Below, in pieces: positions 21,914 through 28,865 of a DNA stretch of 28,865 nt. Each line of letters starts with the position of its first letter. Within the stretch, counting starts at the first letter, position 1. The stretch is taken from contig DATKCA010000236.1 of assembly GCA_035544675.1 (NCBI GenBank), positions 1 through 28,865 of the forward strand, written 5' to 3'. The stretch comes from DATKCA01 sp035544675. GTDB lineage: Bacteria; Acidobacteriota; Thermoanaerobaculia; Gp7-AA8. The notes beneath the pieces were generated by a model. That model saw only the letters and a list, made by a program, of their open reading frames with translations. It made no database searches and had not been told where the DNA came from. The translations under genes and the position numbers were made by a program.

Positions 21914-21987
21914 CGAGGAATCCGGGCGGGGTTGGGAGGTACGCGTACCACCCGACCGCCCTGATCCCTCGCTACGCTCGGGATGAC
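21898..21987. repeat. GAGCGTAGCGAGG inverted repeat between rluA-like gene and hslV
   Basis: The 25-base arms 21898-21922 and 21963-21987 are inverted copies with few mismatches; key parts are CATTCCGAGCGTAGCGAGGA on the left and CCCTCGCTACGCTCGGGATG on the right, separated by 40 nt that contain a further small palindrome (GTACGCGTAC). The left arm supplies the stop codon of the pseudouridine synthase. Confidence 0.85.
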
Positions 21988-22009
21988 GCGGCTGATACGA
22001 TGCGCCCCC

Positions 22010-22549
22010 ATGGATGACATGGTCATTCGCGCCACGACCGTGATCTGCGTGCGCCGCGACGGCAAGACTGCCATCGCCGGGGACGGGCAGGTCACCATCG
22101 GCAACACGGTCATGAAGCATGGCGCGGCCAAGGTCCGCCGCCTCTACAACGACCGCATTCTGGCGGGCTTTGCGGGGTCTGCCGCCGATGCCTTCGCCCT
22201 CTTCACCCGTTTCGAGTCGAAGCTGGAGGAGTTTCGAGGCAATCTCGAGCGTTCTGTCGTAGAGCTGGCGAAAGACTGGCGGCTGGACAAGTACCTGCGC
22301 CAGCTGCAGGCCTTTCTGATCGTTGCGAACAACGAGAAGGCGTTTCTGGTCTCCGGAACGGGCGATCTCATTCAGCCGGACGACGGCATTCTGGCCATCG
22401 GATCGGGCGGGTCGTTCGCTCTGGCCGCCGCGCGCGCGCTGATGCAGCACAGCAGCATGAGCGCCGCGGACATCGCCGCCGAGTCGCTGCGGATCGCCTC
22501 GACGATCTGTATCTATACGAACGACAACATCACCGTCGAAACGCTCTGA
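22010..22549 (+). CDS. hslV: HslV/ClpQ proteasome-like threonine protease
   Basis: 179 residues. HslV forms the dodecameric peptidase of the HslVU ATP-dependent protease. The mature N-terminal Thr is in RATTVICVRRDGKTAIAGDG (T9 by the start chosen here), so a short propeptide of eight residues must be removed. Other family marks are QVTIGNTVMKHGAAKVRRLY, GFAGSAADAFALFTRFE and PDDGILAIGSGGSFALAAAR. The ATG at 22010 has no Shine-Dalgarno sequence; a second in-frame ATG at 22019 is an alternative, and TACGAT lies eight bases before the first. One base separates the stop from hslU. Confidence 0.95.
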   Translation: MDDMVIRATTVICVRRDGKTAIAGDGQVTIGNTVMKHGAAKVRRLYNDRILAGFAGSAADAFALFTRFESKLEEFRGNLERSVVELAKDWRLDKYLRQLQAFLIVANNEKAFLVSGTGDLIQPDDGILAIGSGGSFALAAARALMQHSSMSAADIAAESLRIASTICIYTNDNITVETL

Positions 22550-22550
22550 C

Positions 22551-23945
22551 ATGGTCATCCAACTGGCAGGAACCCTCGAACATGAGGCGCAGGCCGACCG
22601 CCTGACGCCGCGCGAGATCGTCCGCGAGCTCGACAAGTACATCGTCGGCCAGCGCGCGGCCAAGCGGGCCGTGGCCATCGCCTTGCGCAACCGCTGGCGC
22701 CGCCAGCAGCTCAAACCCGAGCTGCGCGACGAGATCGCGCCGAAGAACATCATCATGATCGGGCCCACGGGCGTGGGAAAAACGGAGATCGCCCGCCGGC
22801 TGGCCCGCCTCACGCACTCCCCGTTCCTGAAGATCGAGGCGTCGAAGTTCACCGAGGTTGGCTACGTGGGCCGCGACGTGGAGTCGATCGTGCGCGACCT
22901 CACCGAGCTGGGTGTGAAGCTGGTGAAGGAAGAGAAGAACCGGCTCGTCCGCGGCAACGCCGAACGGAACGCCCGCGAGCGCATTCTGGACATCCTGCTT
23001 CCCGACTCGCGCCCGGTGTCGCGGCCGGCGTTCATCACGCCCGCACCTGCCGAGGGGGCGACGCCGGACACGCGCGAGAAGCTGGGCAGGATGCTCGACG
23101 AAGGCCGCCTCGAGGATCGCGAGATCGAGATCGACGTCAAGGAGCAGAGCTTCCCCTCGTTCGAGATCTTCACGCCGCAGGGCGTCGAGGAGATGGGCGT
23201 GAACGTCAAGGACATGCTGCCGGGCCTCTTCGGCGGCCGCTCGAAACGCAAGAAGATGCGCGTGGCTGAGGCGCGCGGTCTCCTCATCGCCGAAGAGGCG
23301 GAGAAGCTCGTCGACCAGCAGAACGTGGCGCGGGAAGCGGTGGAGCGGGTCGAGCAGAGCGGCATGGTCTTCCTCGACGAGATCGACAAGATCGCCGGGC
23401 GCCAGCAGTCGTCGGGCGGACCGGACGTCTCGCGCGAAGGAGTCCAGCGCGACCTCCTGCCCATCGTGGAGGGCACGACCGTCAACACGAAGTACGGGAT
23501 GGTGAAGACGGATCACATCCTCTTCATCGCCGCCGGCGCGTTTCACGTGGCCAAGCCGTCCGACCTGATTCCCGAGCTGCAGGGCCGCTTTCCAATCCGC
23601 GTGGAGCTGGACTCGCTGACCGAGGACGACTTCGTGCGGATCCTGAAAGAGCCGCAGAACGCGTTGACCATGCAGTACGTGGCGCTGCTGGAGACCGAGG
23701 GCGTGAAGCTCACGTTCGAGGACGATGCGGTGCGGGAGATCGCCCGCTACGCGGCCACCGTCAACGAGAGAACCGAGAACATCGGCGCGCGGCGCCTGCA
23801 CACGATCCTGGAGCGGCTGCTCGACGAGCTGTCGTTCGAGGCCAGCGAGATGAACGGCGTGGAGGTGACCATCGACGCGCCCTACGTGCATCGCGTCCTG
23901 GCCGACGTGGTGAAGAACGAGGACCTGTCCCGATACGTGCTCTGA
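22551..23945 (+). CDS. hslU: HslU/ClpY AAA+ unfoldase
   Basis: 464 residues, in the family range. HslU unfolds substrates and feeds them to HslV. Walker A GPTGVGKTE (71-79), then the pore loop EASKFTEVGYVGRDVESIVRD (GYVG), the I-domain (about 110-240) and Walker B GMVFLDEIDKIAG (about 271-283), followed by RRLHTILERLLDELSF and the C-terminal tail VVKNEDLSRYVL that docks in HslV. ATG starts one base after the hslV stop, so the two are one operon. The stop codon overlaps the next start (TGATG), coupling the secreted protein to the protease. Confidence 0.97.
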   Translation: MVIQLAGTLEHEAQADRLTPREIVRELDKYIVGQRAAKRAVAIALRNRWRRQQLKPELRDEIAPKNIIMIGPTGVGKTEIARRLARLTHSPFLKIEASKFTEVGYVGRDVESIVRDLTELGVKLVKEEKNRLVRGNAERNARERILDILLPDSRPVSRPAFITPAPAEGATPDTREKLGRMLDEGRLEDREIEIDVKEQSFPSFEIFTPQGVEEMGVNVKDMLPGLFGGRSKRKKMRVAEARGLLIAEEAEKLVDQQNVAREAVERVEQSGMVFLDEIDKIAGRQQSSGGPDVSREGVQRDLLPIVEGTTVNTKYGMVKTDHILFIAAGAFHVAKPSDLIPELQGRFPIRVELDSLTEDDFVRILKEPQNALTMQYVALLETEGVKLTFEDDAVREIARYAATVNERTENIGARRLHTILERLLDELSFEASEMNGVEVTIDAPYVHRVLADVVKNEDLSRYVL

Positions 23946-24694
23946 TGCCCCGCGCCATTCCTCTCGTTCTCGCGCTGATTCTCGCCCTGCCGCTCCGCGG
24001 CGACTCCATCGCCGCCCTCCGCACATTCCTCGTCACCCTGCGCGGCGCCGAGCCGGTGAGCGCCACGATCGACGTCAGCCGCGCCCGCAAATCGTCCGGC
24101 CGTTTCGCGAACAACGACTGGAGCGGCCAGGTCCAGTACACCGTGAACGTCGACAACACCGGCCTGCAGATCACGCTGCCGCAGCCGCTGCTGGAGCGTT
24201 CCGCGCGCGAGACGCGCGAGCGGGAAGCCGACCCTAAGAAGATGGCGCCGACGCGAGCGGCCATCGACGAGCTGCAGCCCTCCTCGATCATCGAGTCGCT
24301 CAGTTTCGCCGAGCCGCTGGCGCGTCTTCTCGACATCGCCACACTGGACTCCGAGCGGCCGGCCACGTGGCAGGGAAGGCCGGCGCGGCTGCTCTCGCTC
24401 ACGCTGAAGGAGAAACTGCCGCCGCAGGCCACCTCGATCTTCAACGTCCGGTTTCAGCAGGACCATCTCACTCTCTGGGTCGCGGACGATCACACCCCCA
24501 TCGCCGCCGAACGGGTGCGAAAGGGAAGCGCGCGGTTTCTCTTTCTGCGTGGCGAGATGAACAGCAAAGAGTCGTGGACGTTCACGCGCCGCTCCGATCG
24601 CCTGGTCGTCACGCGCTTCGAGTCGTCGTTCGCCGGCTCCGGCTTCGGCCAGCGCGGCGAGGGGCGGACCCTCCAGACGGTGACCATTCGGTGA
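23945..24694 (+). CDS. Secreted hypothetical protein coupled to hslVU
   Basis: 249 residues. Residues 2-18 (PRAIPLVLALILALPLR) form a signal peptide with likely cleavage near RGDS. The mature part is beta-rich (WSGQVQYTVNVDNTGLQITL, ATSIFNVRFQQDHLTLWVAD) and carries a charged helical stretch (RSARETREREADPKK). No domain is recognised; a LolA-like or periplasmic beta fold is possible in pattern only. ATG overlaps the hslU stop by one base, so it is translated from the same mRNA. It converges on the ABC permease gene across a palindromic repeat. Confidence 0.75.
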   Translation: MPRAIPLVLALILALPLRGDSIAALRTFLVTLRGAEPVSATIDVSRARKSSGRFANNDWSGQVQYTVNVDNTGLQITLPQPLLERSARETREREADPKKMAPTRAAIDELQPSSIIESLSFAEPLARLLDIATLDSERPATWQGRPARLLSLTLKEKLPPQATSIFNVRFQQDHLTLWVADDHTPIAAERVRKGSARFLFLRGEMNSKESWTFTRRSDRLVVTRFESSFAGSGFGQRGEGRTLQTVTIR

Positions 24695-24713
24695 GAGTGT
24701 CCTCCCGCCGCCG

Positions 24714-24744
24714 GAAGCGCCGGTGAGGACACCGGCGCTCCAAC
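24714..24744. terminator. Family A palindrome between convergent genes
   Basis: AGCGCCGGTG (24716-24725) and CACCGGCGCT (24730-24739) are perfect 10-bp arms around AGGA, flanked by GA and CCAAC. It fills most of the 58-bp gap between the secreted protein stop and the permease stop, so it may terminate both strands. Confidence 0.55.
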
Positions 24745-24752
24745 AGGCTCTA

Positions 24753-25856
24753 TCAGGCGACGGTCTTCTTGAACGCTCTCGCGCTGAGGGCGATGAGCAC
24801 CGCGGAGATGACCAGCAGCGCGGTGACGGGCTGCCAGAGATCGGTGAAGGTGGCGCCGCGGATGACGATCCCGCGCGCGATCTTGATGAAGTGCGTGGCG
24901 GGAAGGATGTACGAGATGACGCGTAGCGGCGCCGGCAGCGACGACAACGGCAGGATGTAGCCCGACAGCAGCACCGTCGGCAGCATGATGCCCATGGCCA
25001 TCTGCATGGCCTCCATCTGAGACTTCGCTCGCGACGAGATCAGCAGGCCGAACGACAGCAGCGCCATCAGATACACGGTCGAGAGCGTCAGCAGCAGCAC
25101 CGTGCTGCCGTAGATGGGGACGCGGAACAGGGCCGTCATCAGGATGAGCACGATGATGAGCGTCATGAACGCCACACCGAGATACGGCAGGATCTTGCCG
25201 AGGACGACGGCCAGAGGCGAGACCGGAGTGACCATGAGCTGCTCGAGCGTGCCGCGCTCGCGCTCCTTCACGATGGCGAAGGCCGAGAGGATCGTTCCGG
25301 AGAATGTGAGCAGGATGGCGATCAGGCCCGGAATCAGGAGGTTCGCGCTTCGCATGTCGGGGTTGAACATCATGATCGGACGCGCTTCCACGCGGGGCCG
25401 CCGTCCGGTTTCTTCGACCAGACGCCGCACCGCTTCCTGCAGAACGACGCCGTTCGCGGCCGCCAGGGCCTGGTTGGCAACCGTCGAGTCCGAGCCGTCG
25501 ATGAGCACGGCCACGGTGGCTTCGCGTCCGGCCGTGAGGTTGCGCGCGTAGTCGGGCGGAATCTCGACAGCCACGCCGGCGCGGCCGGCCACGATGGCCC
25601 GCTCCAGCTCGGCTCGAGAGGCGACGTAGTCGACGACCTGCAGATACGACGTCGCGCCGAACTGTTCGAGCAGCCGGCGCGACTCCTGGCTCCGGCTCTG
25701 GTCGAACACAACCGTGGGGATGTTCCGCGCGTTCATGTCGATGACTCCGAAGAGAATCAGCTCGAAGACCGGGATGACGATCGAGAAGAGGAGCGTGGCC
25801 CGGTCGCGGAGCATCTGGGTGATCTCCTTGCGCAGCACCGCGGTGAAGCCGTTCAT
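24753..25856 (-). CDS. ABC-2 type transporter permease (YbhS/YhhJ-like)
   Basis: 367 residues. N-terminal helix (residues about 20-40, ATLLFSIVIPVFELILFGVI) is followed by a large extracytoplasmic domain of about 130 residues, then five C-terminal helices (LIPGLIAILLTFSGTILSAF, VVLGKILPYLGVAFMTLIIV and others) and the motif VKERERGTLEQLMVTPVSPL that contacts the ATPase. Closest in layout to the YbhS/YbhR and YhhJ permeases of drug efflux. ATG overlaps the ATPase stop (ATGA). Only one permease is encoded, so a homodimer is expected. The frame upstream to 26117 is a shadow. Confidence 0.92.
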   Translation of the reverse strand: MNGFTAVLRKEITQMLRDRATLLFSIVIPVFELILFGVIDMNARNIPTVVFDQSRSQESRRLLEQFGATSYLQVVDYVASRAELERAIVAGRAGVAVEIPPDYARNLTAGREATVAVLIDGSDSTVANQALAAANGVVLQEAVRRLVEETGRRPRVEARPIMMFNPDMRSANLLIPGLIAILLTFSGTILSAFAIVKERERGTLEQLMVTPVSPLAVVLGKILPYLGVAFMTLIIVLILMTALFRVPIYGSTVLLLTLSTVYLMALLSFGLLISSRAKSQMEAMQMAMGIMLPTVLLSGYILPLSSLPAPLRVISYILPATHFIKIARGIVIRGATFTDLWQPVTALLVISAVLIALSARAFKKTVA

Positions 25857-26836
25857 GCGACACCTCGTCCAGCTCGGGCCATTTCCACTTCTCTCCCTCG
25901 CGTCTCGGTGAGGCGGACGAATACGTCCTCGAGCGTCGGCTGGATATCGCGGATCGTCACGTCGCTGATGCCGAACGCCTCGATGTCCTGCTCGACCTTC
26001 GCGTCGGTCGTCGCGTCGTCGATGAGAAGATGCAGCGACGTCCCGAAGATGGTGGCCGCCTTCACGTAGGGCAGCGTGCGCGCGGACGTCATGAGCGCGG
26101 CGACGCCTTCGCGGCACTCCGCCTCGATGCGGCGCGTTCCCGCCGGTGTTACGTCGTCGAGCTTCTTCAGCGCGTCGGGATGGCCGCTGACGATGAGCCG
26201 CGACAGATAGAGATACGCGACCGTGCCGCAGCGCTCCGCCTCATCCATGTAGTGCGTGGTCACGAACATCGTCACACCCTGCCCGGCCAGGCCGAAGAGA
26301 AGGTCCCACAGCTCGCGGCGCGCCACCGGATCGATCCCCGCGGTCGGCTCGTCGAGGAACAGCACGCGCGGGTTGTGCATCAGCGCCGCGGCCAGCGCCA
26401 GCCGTTGCTTCCAGCCACCGGAAAGGGCGCCCGCCAGCCGGTCGCGGTACGGGCCGATGTGCGTGAGTGCGATCGCCCACTCTTTGCGCTCGATACGCTC
26501 GGCGCCCTTGAGCCGGTAGATCGAGCTGAAGAAGTCGAGGTTCTCGTTCACCGTCAGGTCGCGGTACAGCGAGAACGCCTGTGACACGTAGCCGATGTGC
26601 CGGCGCACCTGCTCGCCCTCCTTCTCGACGTCGAAACCGTCGACGGACGCGGCGCCCGATGTCGGCGCGAGCAGACCGCACAGGACGCGGATAAGCGTCG
26701 ACTTCCCCGAGCCGTTGGGCCCGAGCAGGCCATAGATCTCGCCGCGCGGCACCTGCAGAGTGACGCGGTCGAGGGCGCGAACCGTGCCGAAGTCCTTCGT
26801 CACTTCGCGGACGTCGATGCCGATCTGCGTGCTCAT
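25853..26836 (-). CDS. ABC transporter ATPase
   Basis: 327 residues, one nucleotide-binding domain. Walker A GPNGSGKST (39-47), Q-loop VSQAF, signature LSGGWKQR (138-145, W for the usual Q, as in YbhF-like ATPases), Walker B VLFLDEP (158-164) and H195 in TTHYMDEA. After residue 225 a C-terminal domain of about 100 residues of the drug-exporter type ends RDIQPTLEDVFVRLTE. YbhF of E. coli fuses two such domains; this one is single. It overlaps both neighbours by 4 bp. Confidence 0.95.
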   Translation of the reverse strand: MSTQIGIDVREVTKDFGTVRALDRVTLQVPRGEIYGLLGPNGSGKSTLIRVLCGLLAPTSGAASVDGFDVEKEGEQVRRHIGYVSQAFSLYRDLTVNENLDFFSSIYRLKGAERIERKEWAIALTHIGPYRDRLAGALSGGWKQRLALAAALMHNPRVLFLDEPTAGIDPVARRELWDLLFGLAGQGVTMFVTTHYMDEAERCGTVAYLYLSRLIVSGHPDALKKLDDVTPAGTRRIEAECREGVAALMTSARTLPYVKAATIFGTSLHLLIDDATTDAKVEQDIEAFGISDVTIRDIQPTLEDVFVRLTETRGREVEMARAGRGVA

Positions 26837-27783
26837 CGCGTGCTCGCTTTCACGCCGAGATCGACCTCGGCCGCCATCCCCGCCTTCAGCCGGGGATCGT
26901 TGTCCACGGTCACGCGCACGCCGAAGACCTGCTCGGCGCGCTGGGCCCGCGTCTGGACGTTGCGCGGCGTGTATTCACCCTGGGAGGAGACCGAGGCGAC
27001 GCGCCCGGGAAACCACTGATCGGGAAAGGTGTCGACGCGCACCTTGACGGACTGATTCACTCGGACGTGGCCGAGGAGCGTTTCCGGAACGTAGACGCGA
27101 ACCCAGAGCTGATCCGCTTCCAGGATCTCGGCGACGGTCTGGTTCGGCGCGACGATGTCGCCCGGCCGCAGGTCGAAGGACTGGACCACGCCGGCGGCGG
27201 TCGAGCGGACGACTGTTTCGGCCCGCTGCTTCATCAGCGTGTCGAGGCGCCGCTGCTGCTGATCGAGGGCGGCGCGCGCCGCGTCGATGTCTTCCTTCCT
27301 CGTCCCCTTCTGCAGAAGCTGGAGGTCTTCGGCCGACGCTCTCGCTTTCGTGGTGGCGTCGTCGAGAAGCTGCTTTGCGACGACGCCGTCGCGGTACAGC
27401 GCTGCCATGCGGCGCCGGTCCGCCTCGTCATTCGCGGCAATGGCCGCCGCCTTCTCGATCTCTTCGGCACGCGGGCCGGCGATCGCCCCGGCCAGAGTCG
27501 CGCCCGCGGCCGCGATCGCGGCGCGCTGCTCGGCCATCTCCCGGTCCACGGTCTCCGGGTCGAGCGTCACGACGACCTGCGACGGAGTGACCGCGGAGCC
27601 TTCATCGACGTGAACGCGGAGGACGCGTCCGCCCACCAGCGATCCGACGTTGACGCTTCGCGCTTCCAGCGTCCCCGCCAGAATCAGATCCCTCGGTTTT
27701 CCCGTCTGCCGGACGTACAGCAGCGCGCCGCTTGCGAGCACCGCGATCACCAGCAGCGGCAGCAGTTTTCTTGCGCGTGACAT
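26833..27783 (-). CDS. HlyD-family membrane fusion protein (YbhG-like)
   Basis: 316 residues. One N-terminal membrane anchor (LLPLLVIAVLASGALLYV), biotinyl-lipoyl half (EARSVNVGSLVGGRVLRVHV), a long alpha-helical hairpin rich in Ala, Glu and Arg (about 75-180), then AAGVVQSFDLRPGDIVAPNQ and a beta-barrel domain. It links the ABC pump to an outer-membrane channel, so a two-membrane envelope is implied. The ATG at 27783 is chosen because GGAGG lies six bases upstream; six codons of earlier frame are discarded. The first ~180 bp overlap the 3' end of tetR in another frame. Stop overlaps the ATPase start by 4 bp. Confidence 0.94.
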   Translation of the reverse strand: MSRARKLLPLLVIAVLASGALLYVRQTGKPRDLILAGTLEARSVNVGSLVGGRVLRVHVDEGSAVTPSQVVVTLDPETVDREMAEQRAAIAAAGATLAGAIAGPRAEEIEKAAAIAANDEADRRRMAALYRDGVVAKQLLDDATTKARASAEDLQLLQKGTRKEDIDAARAALDQQQRRLDTLMKQRAETVVRSTAAGVVQSFDLRPGDIVAPNQTVAEILEADQLWVRVYVPETLLGHVRVNQSVKVRVDTFPDQWFPGRVASVSSQGEYTPRNVQTRAQRAEQVFGVRVTVDNDPRLKAGMAAEVDLGVKASTR

Positions 27784-28405
27784 CTGAGCCTCCATCGCCA
27801 AACCCGCCCTCGGTCCAGAGGTCGAGCAATGCGTCTATGTAAGCGGGCAGCGGATAGGGTTGCGGGAGCGCCTGAGCGACGTGGTGGATGAAGACGTAGC
27901 CGAAGAGCGATCCCATGAAGAGAATCGTGGCGGCGCGCGGGTCCTGGACTCTGATGACGCCTGCCGCGGCTGCGCGCCGGAAGTAGTCTGAGACGATGAG
28001 GAAGGCCCGCCGGGGTGGCGAGTCGCCCGCTGCCGGATCGAAAGGGAGGACCAGAGCGCTCTGCCGGGCGCGGTCGTGCATCTGCACGACGAGGCTCTGG
28101 CCGAGGGTCCTGGCCGCGAACGGCACCCACTCCTGGGCGACCTGACGCAGGACTTTGCTCGGGTCCTGCGAGGCGTCGATGTCCTGCAGGCGGAGGATGC
28201 AGTCGGGGAGGACCAGGGTCTCCCGGCGCATGGCCTCGTTGAAGAGGGCCTGTTTGGACTCGAAGTGGCGGAGGATGGCGGCCGGGGTGACGTGCAGGTG
28301 GGCGGCGATGTCGGCGAGCGTCGCGGTGTCGAAGCCTTTGAAGGTAAAGACGTTGCGAGCGCTGTCGAGGATCTGCTGGCGGGAGATGGTCGGTGGCCGT
28401 CCCAT
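27602..28405 (-). CDS. TetR-family regulator of the efflux operon, with an overrunning C-terminus
   Basis: 267 residues. The helix-turn-helix lies at about 10-55 (ISRQQILDSARNVFTFKGFD then TLADIAAHLHVTPAAILRHF), with the usual ligand-binding helices to about residue 207 (YPLPAYIDALLDLWTEGGFG). The remaining ~60 residues are Arg/Lys/Ala/Gly-rich and are read from the start of the membrane fusion protein gene in another frame, so they may be biologically irrelevant or the result of a lost stop. The arrangement resembles cecR (ybiH)-ybhGFSR in E. coli. The ATG lies inside a palindromic operator with a promoter immediately upstream; the transcript should be leaderless or nearly so. Confidence 0.92.
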   Translation of the reverse strand: MGRPPTISRQQILDSARNVFTFKGFDTATLADIAAHLHVTPAAILRHFESKQALFNEAMRRETLVLPDCILRLQDIDASQDPSKVLRQVAQEWVPFAARTLGQSLVVQMHDRARQSALVLPFDPAAGDSPPRRAFLIVSDYFRRAAAAGVIRVQDPRAATILFMGSLFGYVFIHHVAQALPQPYPLPAYIDALLDLWTEGGFGDGGSDVTRKKTAAAAGDRGARKRRAAVRPADGKTEGSDSGGDAGSAKRQRRIAGGRTRPPRSRR

Positions 28406-28443
28406 TTGTAAATGAATATATATTTACAAACGCGGATTGGCAA
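28405..28443 (-). promoter_or_regulatory. tetR promoter with overlapping palindromic operator
   Basis: On the minus strand TTGCCA (+ 28438-28443), a 17-bp spacer, then TATATT (+ 28415-28420), followed nine bases later by the ATG. The operator TTTGTAAAT-N8-ATTTACAAA (28405-28430) is a perfect 9-bp inverted repeat. It covers the -10 and predicted start and reaches the start codon, as expected for TetR autorepression. Confidence 0.7.
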
Positions 28444-28446
28444 GCA

Positions 28447-28556
28447 TAGTCCTTAGTCCTTGTCCTTAGTCCTTAGTCCTTAGTTAGTTAGCCTAACGAC
28501 TAACGCCTAACGACTAGCGACTAGGGACTAGGGACTAGGGACTAACGACTAATATC
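28447..28556. repeat. Heptanucleotide repeat array in the tetR-aldehyde dehydrogenase gap
   Basis: About 16 units of 7 bp (two units of 6). The left third is TAGTCCT-type, the right part TAACGAC, TAGCGAC and TAGGGAC. The right part is close to the inverse complement of the left, so the array can fold as one long imperfect hairpin. The last unit, TAATATC, may double as a -10 element for the next gene. Confidence 0.8.
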
Positions 28557-28569
28557 ATGCCGCCCGATC

Positions 28570-28865
28570 ATGGCCATCGCCTCCGTCAATCCCGCCACCG
28601 GTGAGACATTTGCGAGGTTCGACGCACTCACCCGGCAGGAGATCGAGGAGAAGCTGCAGCGCGCCGCCCGGGCGTTCGTCATCAACCGCGCCCGCGCGTT
28701 TCCGGAGCGCGCGGCACGAATGAGCCGTTGCGCCGGGTTGCTCGAGGAACGCGCTCCCGAGTACGGCCGCCTCATCACCATGGAGATGGGAAAGCCGGTC
28801 CAGGCGTCCATCGCCGAGGTGCAGAAGTGTGCCCTGGTCTGCCGCTACTACGCGGAGCACGCCGA
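28570..28865 (+). CDS. gabD: NAD(P)-dependent succinate-semialdehyde dehydrogenase, 5' part
   Basis: The first 98 codons of an aldehyde dehydrogenase that runs off the window. MAIASVNPATGETFARFDAL, the ITMEMGKPVQASIAEVQKCA segment and VCRYYAEHA are typical of the short bacterial succinate-semialdehyde dehydrogenases that oxidise succinate semialdehyde to succinate. The catalytic Cys and Glu lie beyond the window edge. The ATG at 28570 has no Shine-Dalgarno sequence; a possible -10 (TAATAT, 28550-28555) ends 14 bases upstream in the last heptad repeat. Closely related aldehyde substrates cannot be excluded without the rest. Confidence 0.88.
   Translation, partial: MAIASVNPATGETFARFDALTRQEIEEKLQRAARAFVINRARAFPERAARMSRCAGLLEERAPEYGRLITMEMGKPVQASIAEVQKCALVCRYYAEHA

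Noticed and set aside
24490..26117. Longer minus-strand frames over the ABC permease
   Set aside because: The family N-terminus and the ATGA overlap fix the start at 25856; the other frames are shadows.
28447..28556. CRISPR array
   Set aside because: The 7-bp units have no spacers and no cas genes are present.

Overview
The window is a high-GC bacterial chromosome segment, almost fully coding, with no gene-free stretch longer than about 130 bases. No phage, plasmid, insertion sequence or CRISPR array is visible. The mix of genes suggests a soil or sediment Acidobacteriota-like or deltaproteobacterial-grade organism: an MglA/MglB polarity pair, a TldD/PmbA pair, a fused multi-membrane spermidine synthase-like protein, twin-arginine exported oxidoreductases, HslVU and a short SRP RNA. 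Acidobacteriota is my best guess from gene content and the style of the dispersed repeats; I cannot prove it.

Left part (1-8.5 kb): a stand-alone LigD-type 3'-phosphoesterase faces a NUDIX hydrolase. Then comes a translation and RNA block: tRNA-Pro(TGG), tRNA-Arg(TCT), a small unknown gene with a striking leader hairpin, tRNA-Arg(ACG), tadA, tRNA-Ser(CGA), tRNA-Ser(GGA) and the SRP RNA. The widespread dnaX-ybaB-recR replication/repair cluster follows, separated from the SRP RNA by a secreted CxxCH protein. Next are mglB and mglA.

Middle part (8.5-16.3 kb): an ATP-grasp-like protein runs tail to tail into a two-gene minus-strand group (multi-pass membrane protein, TAT-exported FAD oxidoreductase). 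The spermidine synthase-like membrane protein is also on the minus strand and diverges from recA.

Right part (16.3-28.9 kb): a minus-strand operon of a small TAT protein, tldD, pmbA and a membrane Ser/Thr kinase. It diverges, with only 26 bp between start codons, from an RluA-type pseudouridine synthase. hslV-hslU and a coupled secreted protein follow. The right edge holds a TetR-regulated HlyD/ABC efflux operon (tetR, membrane fusion protein, ATPase, permease) and the 5' end of a succinate-semialdehyde dehydrogenase gene that leaves the window.

Dispersed palindromic repeats are unusually frequent. At least four families occur between genes, inside coding regions and over stop codons. Several genes lack a Shine-Dalgarno sequence and have a -10-like hexamer 6-10 bp before the start codon, which suggests leaderless transcripts. 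The points most worth following up are the sequestered-ribosome-site leader at 2385-2446, the interlocked tRNA-Arg(ACG)/tadA/tRNA-Ser unit, the tldD-pmbA-kinase operon with its long activation-loop insert and small TAT partner, and the repeat families.
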